Assembly (NCBI GenBank): GCA_021018815.1
Contig: JAITYX010000003.1
Span: 6,384,501 to 6,448,500 of the forward strand
Reading direction: 5' to 3'
Source of the DNA: Talinum fruticosum
Lineage: Eukaryota > Streptophyta > Magnoliopsida > Caryophyllales > Talinaceae
DNA length: 64,000 nt
The position numbers and the translations under genes were made by a program. Every line of letters starts with the position of its first letter. Within the stretch, counting starts at the first letter, position 1. Shown piece by piece: positions 22,430 through 33,592 of this stretch. Below the pieces are notes generated by a model. That model was not told the DNA's origin and made no database searches. It was given only the letters and a program-made list of their open reading frames with translations.

Positions 22430-24193
22430 AACACTCTTTACTCGTGGTCCTTTTCGAGGAAGAAGGTTTTTCGGAACCCGATTTGAATGACTTTGGGCTT
22501 AGTCTAATTCCGAGTCTTCCATTTAGAGAACTCGAGTCTGTGTCTCTTTCTTTTGAAAGGTTTTTCTTTTTGAAAACGATGGAGATGGTTTTCTCCTGTA
22601 AACTGGTCTAGGCCTAGTCCTTCTTTCATCCTTATGAATGGGATCTGCTTTCTTGAACTTTACGGTTCGGAATCCTTTTGAAAAGTTCTAAGAAGGAATT
22701 GGATTCCTCCTCTTTGTTAAAACCAAGACCTTCCTTTCGAAGGAGACACATTGAGATCCCAAGAGCATGTCAAGATTTTTTGACCTTGAGTAAACTTTAA
22801 AACAAGATCTTGAGACTCATTGAGCTTTTGCTTTAGTCTGCTCATTTTCTCTTCGAGTAACTCGGACTCGGTCTCATTGATTTGAGCACTGGTCTTAAGT
22901 TCCGTGAGTGTGAGTCTCGGTTTTTTAACTCATTTTTAAAGAGATGCTCTCGGAGGAAATTGACTCAACTTGTTCTTTAAAGTGAGAGGAATCAGAATTG
23001 GACTTTTCTTCCAAAGTGAAAATATACTTAGCCAAATCAACTTTGGAGAATTTGAGAAAGTACTCAATTACCTCTTGAGGATTAGATTTTTCATTGTCTG
23101 ATTGATCTAAGTCCGACTCTACTTCGCTTCTAAGTCGAAAGTGCCATCGGACACTTTGAGTCATCCGAGCCCTCGTCATCTTCCGATGAGTCCTCGTCAA
23201 TCCATGTGGCCATCATAGCCTTTTTCTTCCTTCTGTCCCTTTTTCTTTTGGGACAGTCCTTAACTATGTGTTCCTTGCTGCCACTTTAAAAGCATCTAGA
23301 GTTCTTAGTCAAAGATAACTTTGAAGGAGAAGAGTATTTACCTTTTCTATCCTTCTTGCCTTTCTCATAGAACTCTTCTTTTGGCTTCTTATCCCATCTC
23401 TTGTGCTTCATCATTCTCTTGAAGCCTCTAGCAATTAGTGTCATGGGATCCTCTTCCGAGTCGGAGGAACTCGGACCTTCTTCTCTCGGTTTCGAGGCCT
23501 TCAGCGCAATGTTCTTTTTGGTGCCGACCTCTGCATCCTCCTCATCCAGGTGGATCTCATGGGTGAGAAGCTTCCCAATGAGTTCGTCCGGCTTTAGTAA
23601 AGATAACTTCGAGCCTCTTTGATAGCTGTCACCTTGGGACCCCATCTTTTCTTGGGTAGGCTTCGAGTATCTTTCCGCACGTTTCCTCGTGGGAGATCTT
23701 TTTACCCGGATATTTGAGATTATTGGTAATCTCATGAAATCGAATAAACATCCGAGTGATGTTTTCTTTTGGCTCCATCTTGAATAACTCATATTTGTGA
23801 AGATGTTGGCTTATCTTCGCTTGTCCGACCTGGCTTGTACCTTCATAAGTGTTGACCAGAGTGTCCCACACTTCTTTGGCTGTGTCATAGCGGACACTCG
23901 GTTGTATTCTCCCGAGTTGATGGCGCAGATAAGAATGTTCATAGCCTTGCAGCTTCTTTCGAACTTTTAAGCTTTAAAAGCCGTGAACTCGGCCTTTGTT
24001 TTGGGCACAGCTTCTTGTTTCTTCTGTCTTCATGGGGATGTAGTTTCCTTCTTGTATGATGTTCCGGACATCTTCAGCATGATCCAGGAGGAAACATTCC
24101 ATGAGTTTCTTCCAAGTGCACGAAGTTGGATCATTTGAACTTTGGTGGTCTCGCTGGAAGATCTTCCTTCATCAAACTCTCCATTGTTATGAG
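22430..24193 (-). pseudogene. copia gag
   Basis: The expected start codon at 24193 is ACG in place of ATG (compare MARNNGEF at 15594). Blocks: FKGSNFV region near 24130, KYELFKMEPKENITRMFIRF (about 23790), HEIHLDEEDAEVG (23540), the Lys/Arg-rich EEFYEKGKKDRKGK (23360) and the zinc-knuckle tail EHIVKDCPKRKRD (about 23260) without a clear CxxC. MATWIDED follows, then an acidic domain and a coiled region to 22750. Frameshifts throughout. Confidence 0.8.
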
Positions 24194-24244
24194 CCGTTTG
24201 ATCTTTAGACCTTTGGATAATTAGATCCTTTTCTGAAAGGCTAG

Positions 24245-24256
24245 GCTCGATACCAA
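24245..24256 (-). other. Primer binding site (Met type)
   Basis: Inverse of TGGTATCGAGCC, directly inside the 5' LTR of the array's right unit. Identical to the site at 15641-15652. Confidence 0.85.
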
Positions 24257-24257
24257 T

Positions 24258-25497
24258 TGAAGGTTTGCTCAGGGAGAGGCTAAGTCACCCTAGAGGGGGC
24301 TGAATAGGGTGATGATTAAATTTGTTTGAAATTTGAAATAGATATGACTCTAACGAGAGTGAGGGTCAAAGATGAACTCGTAAAATGAGCTAACTCGGAA
24401 TTCAGAGATGATTGAAGAAACATATTAAACGAGATTCAAACCTGTCTAAGTCTAGAATATACTCGGAAAAGTAATAACTCGAAAGTACGTGGAAACCCTC
24501 CTGGGGCAGAAAACCACGGACCGTGCTAATCCAAGCACGAAGTCAAATCCACTATTTTGAGTCCACAAAATACAGTAGACCGACTCAACCCCGAGTTGCT
24601 CCCTTAAACAACTCTTTACAAGTTTTCCTAGACTCAAAAATTCCCTTATCTCGATCTAGTACTTCGTAGCTGAGATAACCCTTACAACTAGGGACAATCG
24701 AGATGAGTTAACCCTTACAGCTCAGTCCAGGGACCTTACTTAGAGAGTAAGAAAGAGAGTGTTTGTAATCGAGTATAAGACCTTAGAACTAATAATATAA
24801 TGAATTACGTAATTGGAGTTTTAAGTAGAAGAGTGGGAATGAATACAATGACTTTTGATCAAGTATGTGTATTAACAATAGATTCGGCAATCTTCAAGTC
24901 TTGAGAGTTGGCTTCTATTTATAGATGACCAAGCAGCCTTAGCCGTTGTGTCCATCTTCCGAACGGAAGTTCCTTTATGACCGTTGTGAAGGATTTTTGA
25001 GTCACTCAGAAAATATTCGTCGAAATATGAGCGTTAGACAACGACTCTCGACTCCTTTGGAAGTGCCTAAAACCACCGGCGGTGTCTTCAAAAGTAAGGT
25101 GGAAACCACCGTTGAGCTTAGTGTTGCAGATTTCCATTTCTGAAACGGACAACCCCGACATAGTGTCCGAGGCTAGGTCGAGGTGGAAAAGCCTTGTCTA
25201 TTAGTGATTTGACGTTTTGAAGTCGGTTACTTTTGCATTTCAAATATAGGATAGCCTCGTTTGAATCACCTACAAAAGTGAAACATGGTAATTGCGAGAT
25301 ATGCTTTCCGAGTCATACAGAGTCATGTATAAATGCACGAGATAATTTCTATAAAACTTAGAGAAAATACCATATCACTCATAAAAGTTTTTAAGACACG
25401 AGGAATGACTTGGAATCAAAACTTTATAAGTGAGAAAGTCTTATACTGTTTCCCTTGATAGAACTCGTAAATGTGAGATGTAAAGTCCGAGTCATCA
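24258..25497 (-). repeat. copia 5' LTR with internal deletion
   Basis: 1240 bp. It is collinear with 15654-17210 except for the missing segment equivalent to about 16680-16997, which removes the U3 inverted repeat AAAGTATAAAATACTTT. The outer end is the inverse of TGATGACTCGGA, followed by AAACT. Confidence 0.9.
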
Positions 25498-27377
25498 AAA
25501 CTTTTATTAAGATTTTTGAATTTTATTAAATCATATTTAAAACGAACTAGGCAATGTTCGAATGGTCTGTTTTATTAATTATTTTATTTTGACAATTATT
25601 TTAACAGAGGTCTTGCGATATTATCTCATAACTTAAAAACAAAGAAATCTAGAATTTTGTTTTTCTCGTGAGGCTTGAGGGCCGGCCAAATTGGTGTGAA
25701 AACACCGGTTTGGACCCAAGCCTTGTCTCGCCAACCACTCGGTGCAGGCGGCAGCTGCGCCCGGTGGTGGCTGAGTGCCGGCTAGAGGCCCCGGTCGAGG
25801 AATTCAGCCTCGACTTCGGCCTCGGATAACACATCTCGAATTCATTTTTCTACTACTCAATCAAAAAATAGCCGGTGGTAGATTTAGAAGAAATAAATTG
25901 AAGTGAATCACCAATCAGTCTTTAGGAAAGAAAAATTAACAAAAACAAAAGTAAAATTTTCTCTTCCAATCGTAGTATGGGAAAACTAAGGCTAAAAGAG
26001 GCTAAAACCGACTCTATTGCTCTTTGAACCAAGAATCAAATTCAAGGGTAAGGGTACGAAACATAGGGATAAACCCTTCCGTTCCGCCCATTCGAAGACG
26101 GCCATTACTAGTTCGAGTAGTGAATTAAAATAATGTAAAAACACAAGCAAGCAACAACATGCTAAGAGAGACTAAAGCAACCAAACATAGTTAAAAGAAA
26201 GCGATAAAGAAAGCGGTAAAGCGGAAACAAAAAGCAAAAGCGAAAGAAAAGCAAAAAAGGAAAAGAAAGCAATAAATCTAAAAGATTACATTGGGCACGG
26301 AGGAATTAAAAATGATACATCTCAAATCCACAATACGAAAAGTGATAAAAGCATAAAAATAAATAAATAAATTGTTGAAGATCGAATCCGTGCCCTCGAG
26401 GTTGTCCCATCTCGCTGATCTCGGATCTCGAATTTGGATTTGGTGATCCGACGGTGGTGAATTAAAGGAGGATTTTTGTGAGTTTGTTTGTAGGGAGTTA
26501 AACGGATGTATGATTGATGGAGGTCTCGGGTTCGGATGCAGTAAGAGGGACGAATAGAATATGAATAGGCTGAAAAGGGACCAAGAGATCGGAATAAGGA
26601 ATGGAGTATTCAAGTAGCACTTAGGCGAATTTTAGTAGAGTAACCTTGAGGGATGAACCATAGTGAGAATGAGAGCCAAGGCTCTCTATTTATAGGGAGA
26701 TGTTTTGTCAAGGAAAGACCTAGGTTTATGCTCGGCCGACCATCCGGAAAAGGGTACAAAACCGGAAGGATATTGTGAAGATTGAACCGGATAGAACTGG
26801 GATAAAGAAGGGATAAGACCCGGTTCATGGCGCCAGCCACAAAGGGATTTCTAGGGTTTCATGCCCTAGTGTGCTTCCAAGGGAGTCTCAGGGAAAAATG
26901 TAGCATTCCACTTAAAATTTTGGGGTTGTAGGTGCCGGCCAAGACGTCGTTTTGACGGGAAAAGCTCTTGGTCTCGTGTGGACTGTTTTTAGGGAGCTTA
27001 AATGCAGCACTTTGATGCATGTGATCATGAAATACAGCGTCTATCATCGTCTTGAGGTCTTTAGCTCCTTGTATGGTTGGACTGAAGTCAAATGCAGTAT
27101 TCCGAGCCACGAATTTCCTGGTACGTGGCATTGGACTCCGTTGTCTCTCGAAGGCTTGGCACGGTATTGGATCGTCCGAATGAAGAGGGGATTTTTGGAT
27201 CGATCCAAGGCAAAAGGCTATTTATGTGGTGCTGAGGGGTTCTTTGTGATTTACTAGCTTCCGTCACACCAATCAAACACGATCCGAGATCTAAATCCTC
27301 AAACATGACTCGGGATTTCATCATCGGGCCAACAAATAATAAACATAGAAAAGGACAACACTTTTTTTGTGTCCACA

Positions 27378-28678
27378 CCCGGTAATAGACAACCTTTACT
27401 AATTTGAGTTGTTAGTTAAAGAAATGTATTTCAAATGAGCATACAATATGCGAGTACGAGAATTTAAATCAACCGGACATTCAAAGAAAGCAATAAAACA
27501 GACTAAGAAAGGAACAAAGGAAAGCAATAAAGAAAGCGATGAACGAAAGCAATAAAAATCAATTACAGCGGGCGAGGAGGAATTAAAAACGATTATATCT
27601 TTGTATCCACAATACGGAATGCGATAAAATGCAATAATTTAAATAAACTATTAGAGGACGTAAAGGAATTAAATGCCCTCAGGTTGTCTTACCTGCTGAT
27701 GTTGATCTCGAACCGAATCTGGAAGTGTGATGGTGGATGAACAAATACCGAAAGTGGCTTTTTGTGAATTCGGTGGAGGTAGAATAGTGGAAGGAAATGA
27801 TGAGAGCATTTAGTGGAGTAATGATTAGATGAAAATGAGCCAAGAGATCGGAATACCAAATAACATTAAGTAGCTCTTTGCGGTGTATCGACTTTACAAC
27901 TTTTAGGGTTAAAATATGGCAAGCATAAAGCATAGGAATGACCATCCTTCAAATAAGGACAAAAGCTCTATATTTATAGAGAAAAGGTTAGGTCACAAAA
28001 TGACCTAAGAAGCATGAAGCTAGCCGTAAAAATGCAGAACCGGAGCGGCGAAATTAAAAAAAATGGATAAAATCAACTTGAACCGAAAATCCCCTAAGAA
28101 AGGGCCAAGAATCACGGCGCCAACCTCGAAACGATGTTGTTTAGTAGAACATTCCTTCGAGTGCTTTCGCTGATCGCTGGAGCAAAATGCAGCATTTAGG
28201 CAAAAATCACCTGAAGTGCGGCGCCGACCTTGTATGGTTTTATTTGGTGCGGTTGAATTCCGTGTCTCGGTTCGATGCTTGGAGCAAAACACAACACTTT
28301 GGTGAAAAATCCCCGAAGCACAGTCCAGCCAACACGACATCGTACGGACATGTTGAGCTCCGTGTCTCAATTAGACGCTGAAGATAAAACGCAACGTTTA
28401 GCAGGCAGCAAGGCATGATGTGCGGCGCCGGCCTGTGTTGACCTGGAGAGTTGACCCGGGCTTGGACCGCTTGAATGAAAATGGGTTTGCGGACTGCTCC
28501 AAAGCAAAGAGAGCTAATACTTGGTGCTTAGGTTGTTTTTTGTAGTTTATCGGCTTTAGTCATGCCACTCAAACTCCAACCGTGATGTGAATCTGCAAAT
28601 AAGACTGTAATTTAATTACCGGGCTAACAAAATAACGGACATAAAAGAGATAAGAGTGACATATTTTCGATGTCTACA
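27378..28678 (-). repeat. Second Tat-like LTR copy, 3' LTR of the PMD element
   Basis: The outer end on the right is the inverse of TGTAGACATC at 28678. It aligns with 26100-27377: CGAAAGCAATAAA tracts near 27490-27550, an ATTCTCC-type TATA region (CTCTATATTTATAGAG near 27968) and the AGTGCGGCGCCG-type blocks near 28210 and 28420. It is truncated at 27378, where the neighbouring LTR ends. The duplicated ACGTCG(T)-GTGGC-like motifs near 28130, 28220 and 28330 suggest an internal triplication of about 100 bp. Confidence 0.6.
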
Positions 28679-28681
28679 ATT

Positions 28682-28697
28682 AGCCCCCACTTTGACC
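28682..28697 (-). other. Polypurine tract of Tat-like element
   Basis: On the minus strand GGTCAAAGTGGGGGCT, three bases before the LTR start TGTAGACATC. It gives the orientation: the element runs on the minus strand and its internal region lies to the right. Confidence 0.65.
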
Positions 28698-29457
28698 GAG
28701 TCCGAAAGACGAATGATCAAAGTAGACACTAAAGGATACTTATCTCGTTTTTGGGCATCGCTTTGCATGCTGATTGGTTTGTAGTGTCCGGAATTGGTTG
28801 CGGTTGAATCGAAGTCCGAAATGTGATTTGTGCATTATGAAGTCCGATAAAAGGGTCCTGAGCTTCGCTTGATCAAAGTCTTGAAGCTCGGTAATTTTTG
28901 CTAAAGCTTTAATCATCTCTTGATCTAAAGCTTTGCTTAATAATTTTCTTGTACTAACATACTTGCTAGTGGATAATCGTATTCACAAAAGTTCAATATT
29001 TTTACCTGAATAATTCAATCAAAGACAGATCGAAGAATGGATCATACAAAGCTAAAGTTGTGGGTCCAAAGATCTACTTGCATGCGTAATGCTTTAAAAG
29101 ACCACTTACAACGCATGATATGACTTCACCAACTTAACCCCGACTCTATGCTCGCAAACCTACCGCCGAGCCGACACCGGTCAGGTCACGTGGCTGGCGT
29201 TGACCATCCGTTGGGAAGCCTTGTCTCGGTGTATGCTTCTTGCTTTAATGCTCGGTCTCCTCTTGTTTTTTTGCATCTAGTCTCATGCTCTTATCAAGCT
29301 AGCCAAATTTGCCTATAAAAAAAGGCTTGCTCGTGTTCATTTTGCACAGACTCACTTGCTCTTTCCCTTACTTCTTCTTGCTTACTCTAACCTTATTCTA
29401 GCTTACTCACTTGTCTAGAGAAAACTAACTTGGTTTTCTTAAAGAACTTCTTCAAAG
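28698..29457 (+). promoter_or_regulatory. Promoter region of the PMD gene
   Basis: Non-coding. CCTATAAAAAAAGG at 29312-29325 is a good TATA box. It is followed by a pyrimidine-rich leader (CTTGCTCTTTCCCTTACTTC) and an ATG at 29458, 145 bp downstream. No other motif is clear in 28700-29300. Confidence 0.5.
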
Positions 29458-31916
29458 ATGTCTAGAAGACATGCCCACTCCGTTAGGAGAATAAGAGCCG
29501 AGAACTATATCCATAACAACTTTCTAGAGCGGGAGTGGCGTCCTCACTATGAGTAGAACCCCAATGACCTCTTAGTAGAGGCCGAGAGGCATTTCACATC
29601 TCCCGCCATCTCTACCACGGTAAGCGTATTGGCTTGCGTTTCTTCCTTTATGTGTTTGAAATGGTATTTTCTATCAAAAATCTTGTTGGATTTCCATTTT
29701 GTAGAAGGGAACCATTAGGAGTAGCGCGGCATTTGTAAATTCATCGAGACCTTCAAGGAGCAGTAACTACCCCTTAGAGCAAATCATGACCGAGTGGTGG
29801 GTTTGGCCCTCTCTTTTCTACTTTAAGTCATTTGTGTGATAAAAAGGGCGTGACCCTACTCGAGCCATTAGTGAGCGGTTTTGGGACACCACAAACACTT
29901 TTGATCTCCCATTTGGGGAAATGACTGTCACACCTCTTGACTTTGTTGTACTTTCGGACTTGGGCTTCTCGGGGAACCCGTAATTTATGATTAGAATTTA
30001 TACAAAAATCGTGACTATTTGTGTCACCTCTTCCATCCTATAGCTAGTTAGTTTGCTCAGGATGACTACTTTAAATACTCCCTTTTAGGCCTTTGAAAAT
30101 GTTGGAGTGGTGGGCTCAACACACTCCACAACAGCAAGTTTGAATAGTGCATGCCCCCATGCTAAGCATGTCCATCTTTTCGGATCAAGCATCCAAGGTA
30201 CACATCAACTATTTGGTGAACTTGGTGGACTAAAACAAAATTAAAGACCTCAATTGGGGTAGGCCGGCCTATACATGGTTCATAAGGGGTTTACATTCCG
30301 ACGCTAGGCACTAAAAAGGACCTCGTTGAATTACATGCCCTTATGTGATTTATGGAAGGTTATCGAGGTATGCTCGTCTTTCTTTTAGTCTCCAAAATAT
30401 CTTATCTTGCATGGATAAGAATTTTACTCATGTTGTTAACTTGTAGTCGTGGTTGAATGAGTATTTTCCCTAATTATCACCTGGTTTAAGAAACCATCCT
30501 TCTTTTTCGACTTCGGTGGCATGATCTAAAATCCACCTCTAACAACGAAAAGTGTATGAAATTGCCTCTTTGAGATTTACCCTTAACAATATGGCCATAG
30601 TATGTCAATTTTATGCGATAAATTTTTAGTTAGAATGGTCAAAAATTTTCTTGCTTTCAGCCCAATTTTCTGCCCCAGTCCACGGCCTATGGTGGGCCTA
30701 TGGGCAAGACCATGGTTTGTCCAAGCACGGCTAAATGGTCGGGCTTTGCTTCCTAATTTTGCGAGTTCTTGCTTGTATTCTAATAGGTCCTGTGTGTGCA
30801 GGCTAATTTTCACCCCTGGACCCAAACTCAACTTCTTCCAAGCCTTGGTGTAGCGCGGGAGTTGGGTGAAAGGTGAATCTTATTTGAGGGTTCGTTCGAC
30901 GTTTGTTGGTACCTTGGTGAGCGAGTTGCGCCACGGATCGGGTAGAATATATGGCCTACTTTTTTTCCTCAACATCTACCATGGACAATGTTCTACTTCC
31001 ACTATATAACTCAAGAGGAGCAAGAAGAAATAACCATGTTATGTTAGGATTCGTGCTATGTTCAATATTTGGTACAAATCATGACACAATTGGTAAGTCT
31101 CCATTTACCCTCTATAACTTCTTCCGGCGAATCTATATTGTGAGTCTTGAGGTTGATGCTCATCCCGGAGAGTCCCCATGTTATGTTAGGATTCCAAAAA
31201 TTCTCGAGTCCGAATGTGTGGGGCATTCGCTCCCAAAAACCTGGAAAAGGGGTAAGAGTATTATGCTCTTTTACTTTTAGTTTAAGGTTAAAAGTGTCTT
31301 GCTAACACAATGAATTTGCAGGACGATCGAGAATAATCTTAAAGGGTGTGCATCGAGACTCCGAGTGTGCCATCAAAGCTTTCAAAGATTTATTCACCGG
31401 TAGGACATTCCGAACATTTTGGGTGAGCTTAGTTAGTTAAAGTGCTAACTCATGAGCTTTTAGTAGATTTGTTAATCACTCTATTACTTTTGTAGGATCA
31501 CCGAGCTAGGTCTCCTTTATCAGGAGGTTTCCTTGGTAGCTCTTGGCTCAAACTTGTACCTTTAGTAAACAAATGCCTTCCAGCAGCAGCTGTTGTAGCC
31601 TGGTTCTTCATGTCATCCCTCTCGGCGCTCTCATGGGCATAGTGCTTCCGCACTTGGCCCTAGTTCTTCTAGTGTTGGGCCTAGCTCTTTCGAGACTAAC
31701 ATAGATGTCATGCCTTTGCAAGCACTTGACCCTTATGGAAATCCATATGATTTTCATCCCATGTCATGTAGTAGACCTTATCATGAGGCCTCTCAACAAA
31801 CTTGGGACCATGAGGCCGGTTCTTCGCAAGCTGTTAGGGATAGACAAGTTTCCACTTCGATCTTGGAGGATTTTGGCAACTATATCCGTGATGATGCTTC
31901 CAATGATGAAGATTGA
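29458..31916 (+). pseudogene. Plant mobile domain (PMD, MAIN-like) gene in retroelement
   Basis: The ATG at 29458 opens MSRRHAHSVRRIRAENYIHN; exon 1 ends near 29620 and contains an in-frame TAG. At about 29868-29985 comes ERFWDTTNTFDLPFGEMTVT, then PLDFVVLSDLGFSGNP, the PMD hallmark (W...T.TF.LP.GEMT.TL.D...L.GL...G.P). At 30250-30345 DLNWGRPAYTWFIRGL gives the second conserved PMD block, and WLNEYFP near 30455 the third. Later exon-like pieces include LKGVHRDSECAIKAFKDLF (31336) and DHRARSPLSGGFLGSSWLK (31498). The last piece ends EDFGNYIRDDASNDED, stop at 31914. PMD proteins (MAIN, MAIL) act with PP7L in silencing and genome stability in Arabidopsis; transposon copies are common. This one lies antisense to its Tat-like element. 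Confidence 0.7.
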
Positions 31917-32282
31917 ATAACCTCTTGTAAGCCGCTTAATTAATATTAATGTTCTGTACCATTTGACTCTATGCAATGAGATGAATGCTTAGACTCGATT
32001 CTAAAATGCTTTCTTTATTTATATGATGCGAAAATTTTTCAAAGACCTATCGAAAAAATTTGCACTAGCCCCCATTCCCCCAAAAGGAAAATAATAAAAT
32101 AGAAAATTAGAAATGGTAAGTCACATGGTCCTTAAATAACTAGGCTTGGCCAAAATAGGCTTTAAATAGAAAAAGTTGGCCCAATGTACAAAAGCTATTC
32201 GGACCGAAAAAAAGAAACAGGGAATCGGCTAGTTTGGCCGGCGTCCAAGCGCGGGTAGGTCCTTGCTGGCTGTAATGGTGTA
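31917..32282 (+). other. Spacer with G-rich minus-strand tract
   Basis: Between two antisense-type genes. TAGCCCCCATTCCCCCAAAA at 32069-32088 is, on the minus strand, a purine tract (GGGGGAATGGGGGCTA) like the polypurine tract at 28682. It may mark the 3' end of a second Tat-like unit whose LTR is absent. No coding sequence recognised. Confidence 0.4.
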
Positions 32283-33592
32283 ATGGATGAGGAGTTTGGT
32301 CCTGAGAAATCCGCTCTAAATGGACCTATGGCAGGTTTCCGAGAACTACACCTTCAATACTTATCTACAACTCTGCAAAAAATAGTCCCTAAGAAAAATC
32401 CCGAGTGCCCTTGTTCCTTCAATTCCTCGAAGATAAACTTCATTACTCGAATTGACTGCTGGATGCACGAGATAAGTGACGTGGACAGAGTAGGCTTATC
32501 CCATTATGGTCTCGAATACCCTATTTAGCATTCGGTAGGTAAGGATCTACTGGACTCTATTAAGGGCTGCAATGGCCTTTTGGGATCCGGAATATCATGT
32601 ATTTAGGTTTGGCGATATAGTATTGTGTCTCCTCCCTAAGGAATTCGATGCCATTCTAGGCTTTCATCGTTGGACCAAGCCTCGTGGTTTTAACACCTTC
32701 GACTAATATCTTTGAGACTTATAAACATCTTCCAAGGTTGAATAATAGGAATCCGAGTTGGATTCTAATAAGGAACTAAATGCATCCGATGAACCTAACG
32801 TCGCACTTCCGTCCGATGTATTCTTTAAGACCAACTAATATTCCAAAGGGTCGAGGCCATTATTAGTTGCATGATAGGTGACTTCTTATTAGTGGGAGGC
32901 CACGAGGATACAGCGCCTGCCTGCATTATTGGACTTCACCGAGCAGTTGGAGGATCACCGCTCTCTTATTCCTCCGATTATCGCCGAGCCTATTTTAGTG
33001 CTAGACCGCCTTGAAGAAAATCCAAATGAGGACTTTGCAGGCAGCCCCTGTTATTGCAGGTAAGCAATAAAAAATATATAGGAATCAGGCGGTAAGGCTA
33101 GAAGGGAAGGCGCTGGCGAGGCTAAAAGCCCTCGGCTTTTCCTAAGTCTTGCTTTTTTTTCATTTTGCTTCGTTGGGCCATAAATTAGGATGAATCCAGC
33201 CATGTAAAACATTATTAATTATATTATTTGTGGTGCGCAGATCTCATTGGTAGAGCACTTTCAATTGGTGCGAGGACATGAAAAAGCGGACCGATACTTG
33301 GCTACACAATTCAGTCGGCGACAACGGTTTAGTGTTTTGATTAATCATGCAGACTTCTTGGTGGAAGACTTGGTTTAGAGCTGGGCATCTTGTTGGGTGG
33401 TATATCAAGCACTCTGGAGGGTGTCCCAATTTAGAACATACACTAAAAGTCACCGGTTTGTACATTTACCGAGTCTTGAAACCGAGTATGTACTATTTCC
33501 TTGACCGTGTATGTAATGCCCCCAATCACCATTACCTAATAATTCCTAATTGGAGAGTACTACGTAAGGTCGCACCTAAAGATAACGAATGA
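32283..33592 (+). pseudogene. DUF7745-like transposon-associated gene, broken
   Basis: ATG at 32283 opens an 81-codon frame (MDEEFGPEKSAL). At about 32575-32680 another frame gives AMAFWDPEYHVFRFGDIVL, then LLPKEFDAILGFHRW, which follows the DUF7745 pattern (FWD...F.FG...L.PTLEE...L.G). Near 32870 comes IGDFLLVGGHEDTAPACIIG, and after a likely intron at 33059 (GTAAGC) LVEHFQLVRGHEKADRYLA from 33247. Many plant annotation sets carry such proteins next to retroelements. Function unknown. The pieces are in different frames, so it is probably dead. The domain call rests on motif memory only. Confidence 0.4.

Larger units (their letters stand above)
14788..25497 (-). mobile_element. Copia tandem array: three LTRs, two internal regions
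   Basis: Left to right: LTR fragment (14788-14919), gag start and PBS (14920-15653), complete LTR (15654-17210), 3' UTR, extra ORF, pol, gag and PBS (17211-24257), and LTR (24258-25497), all minus strand. The middle LTR is the 5' LTR of the left unit and the 3' LTR of the right unit. The array as a whole is flanked by AACCT (14783-14787) and AAACT (25498-25502), a 5-bp duplication with one change. It therefore behaves as one insertion that later gained a unit, probably by unequal recombination between LTRs, and lost most of the left internal region. Confidence 0.85.
14670..27377 (-). repeat. Tat-like LTR, minus strand, split by copia array
   Basis: The LTR is 14670-14787 plus 25498-27377, about 2.0 kb when joined, with TGTGGACAC at its outer (right) end and a PBS beside its inner end. 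The split at 14787/25498 is explained by the copia array, with flanks AACCT and AAACT. The uninterrupted sequence is present at 63940-63985. A minus-strand TATA box (TATAAATAGAGAG inverse) lies near 26685. Open frames in it have no recognisable product. Confidence 0.7.

Noticed and set aside
26278..28381. Series of 60-116-codon open frames on both strands
   Set aside because: They fall in Tat-like LTRs; sister LTR copies do not keep the frames and no domain is recognisable.
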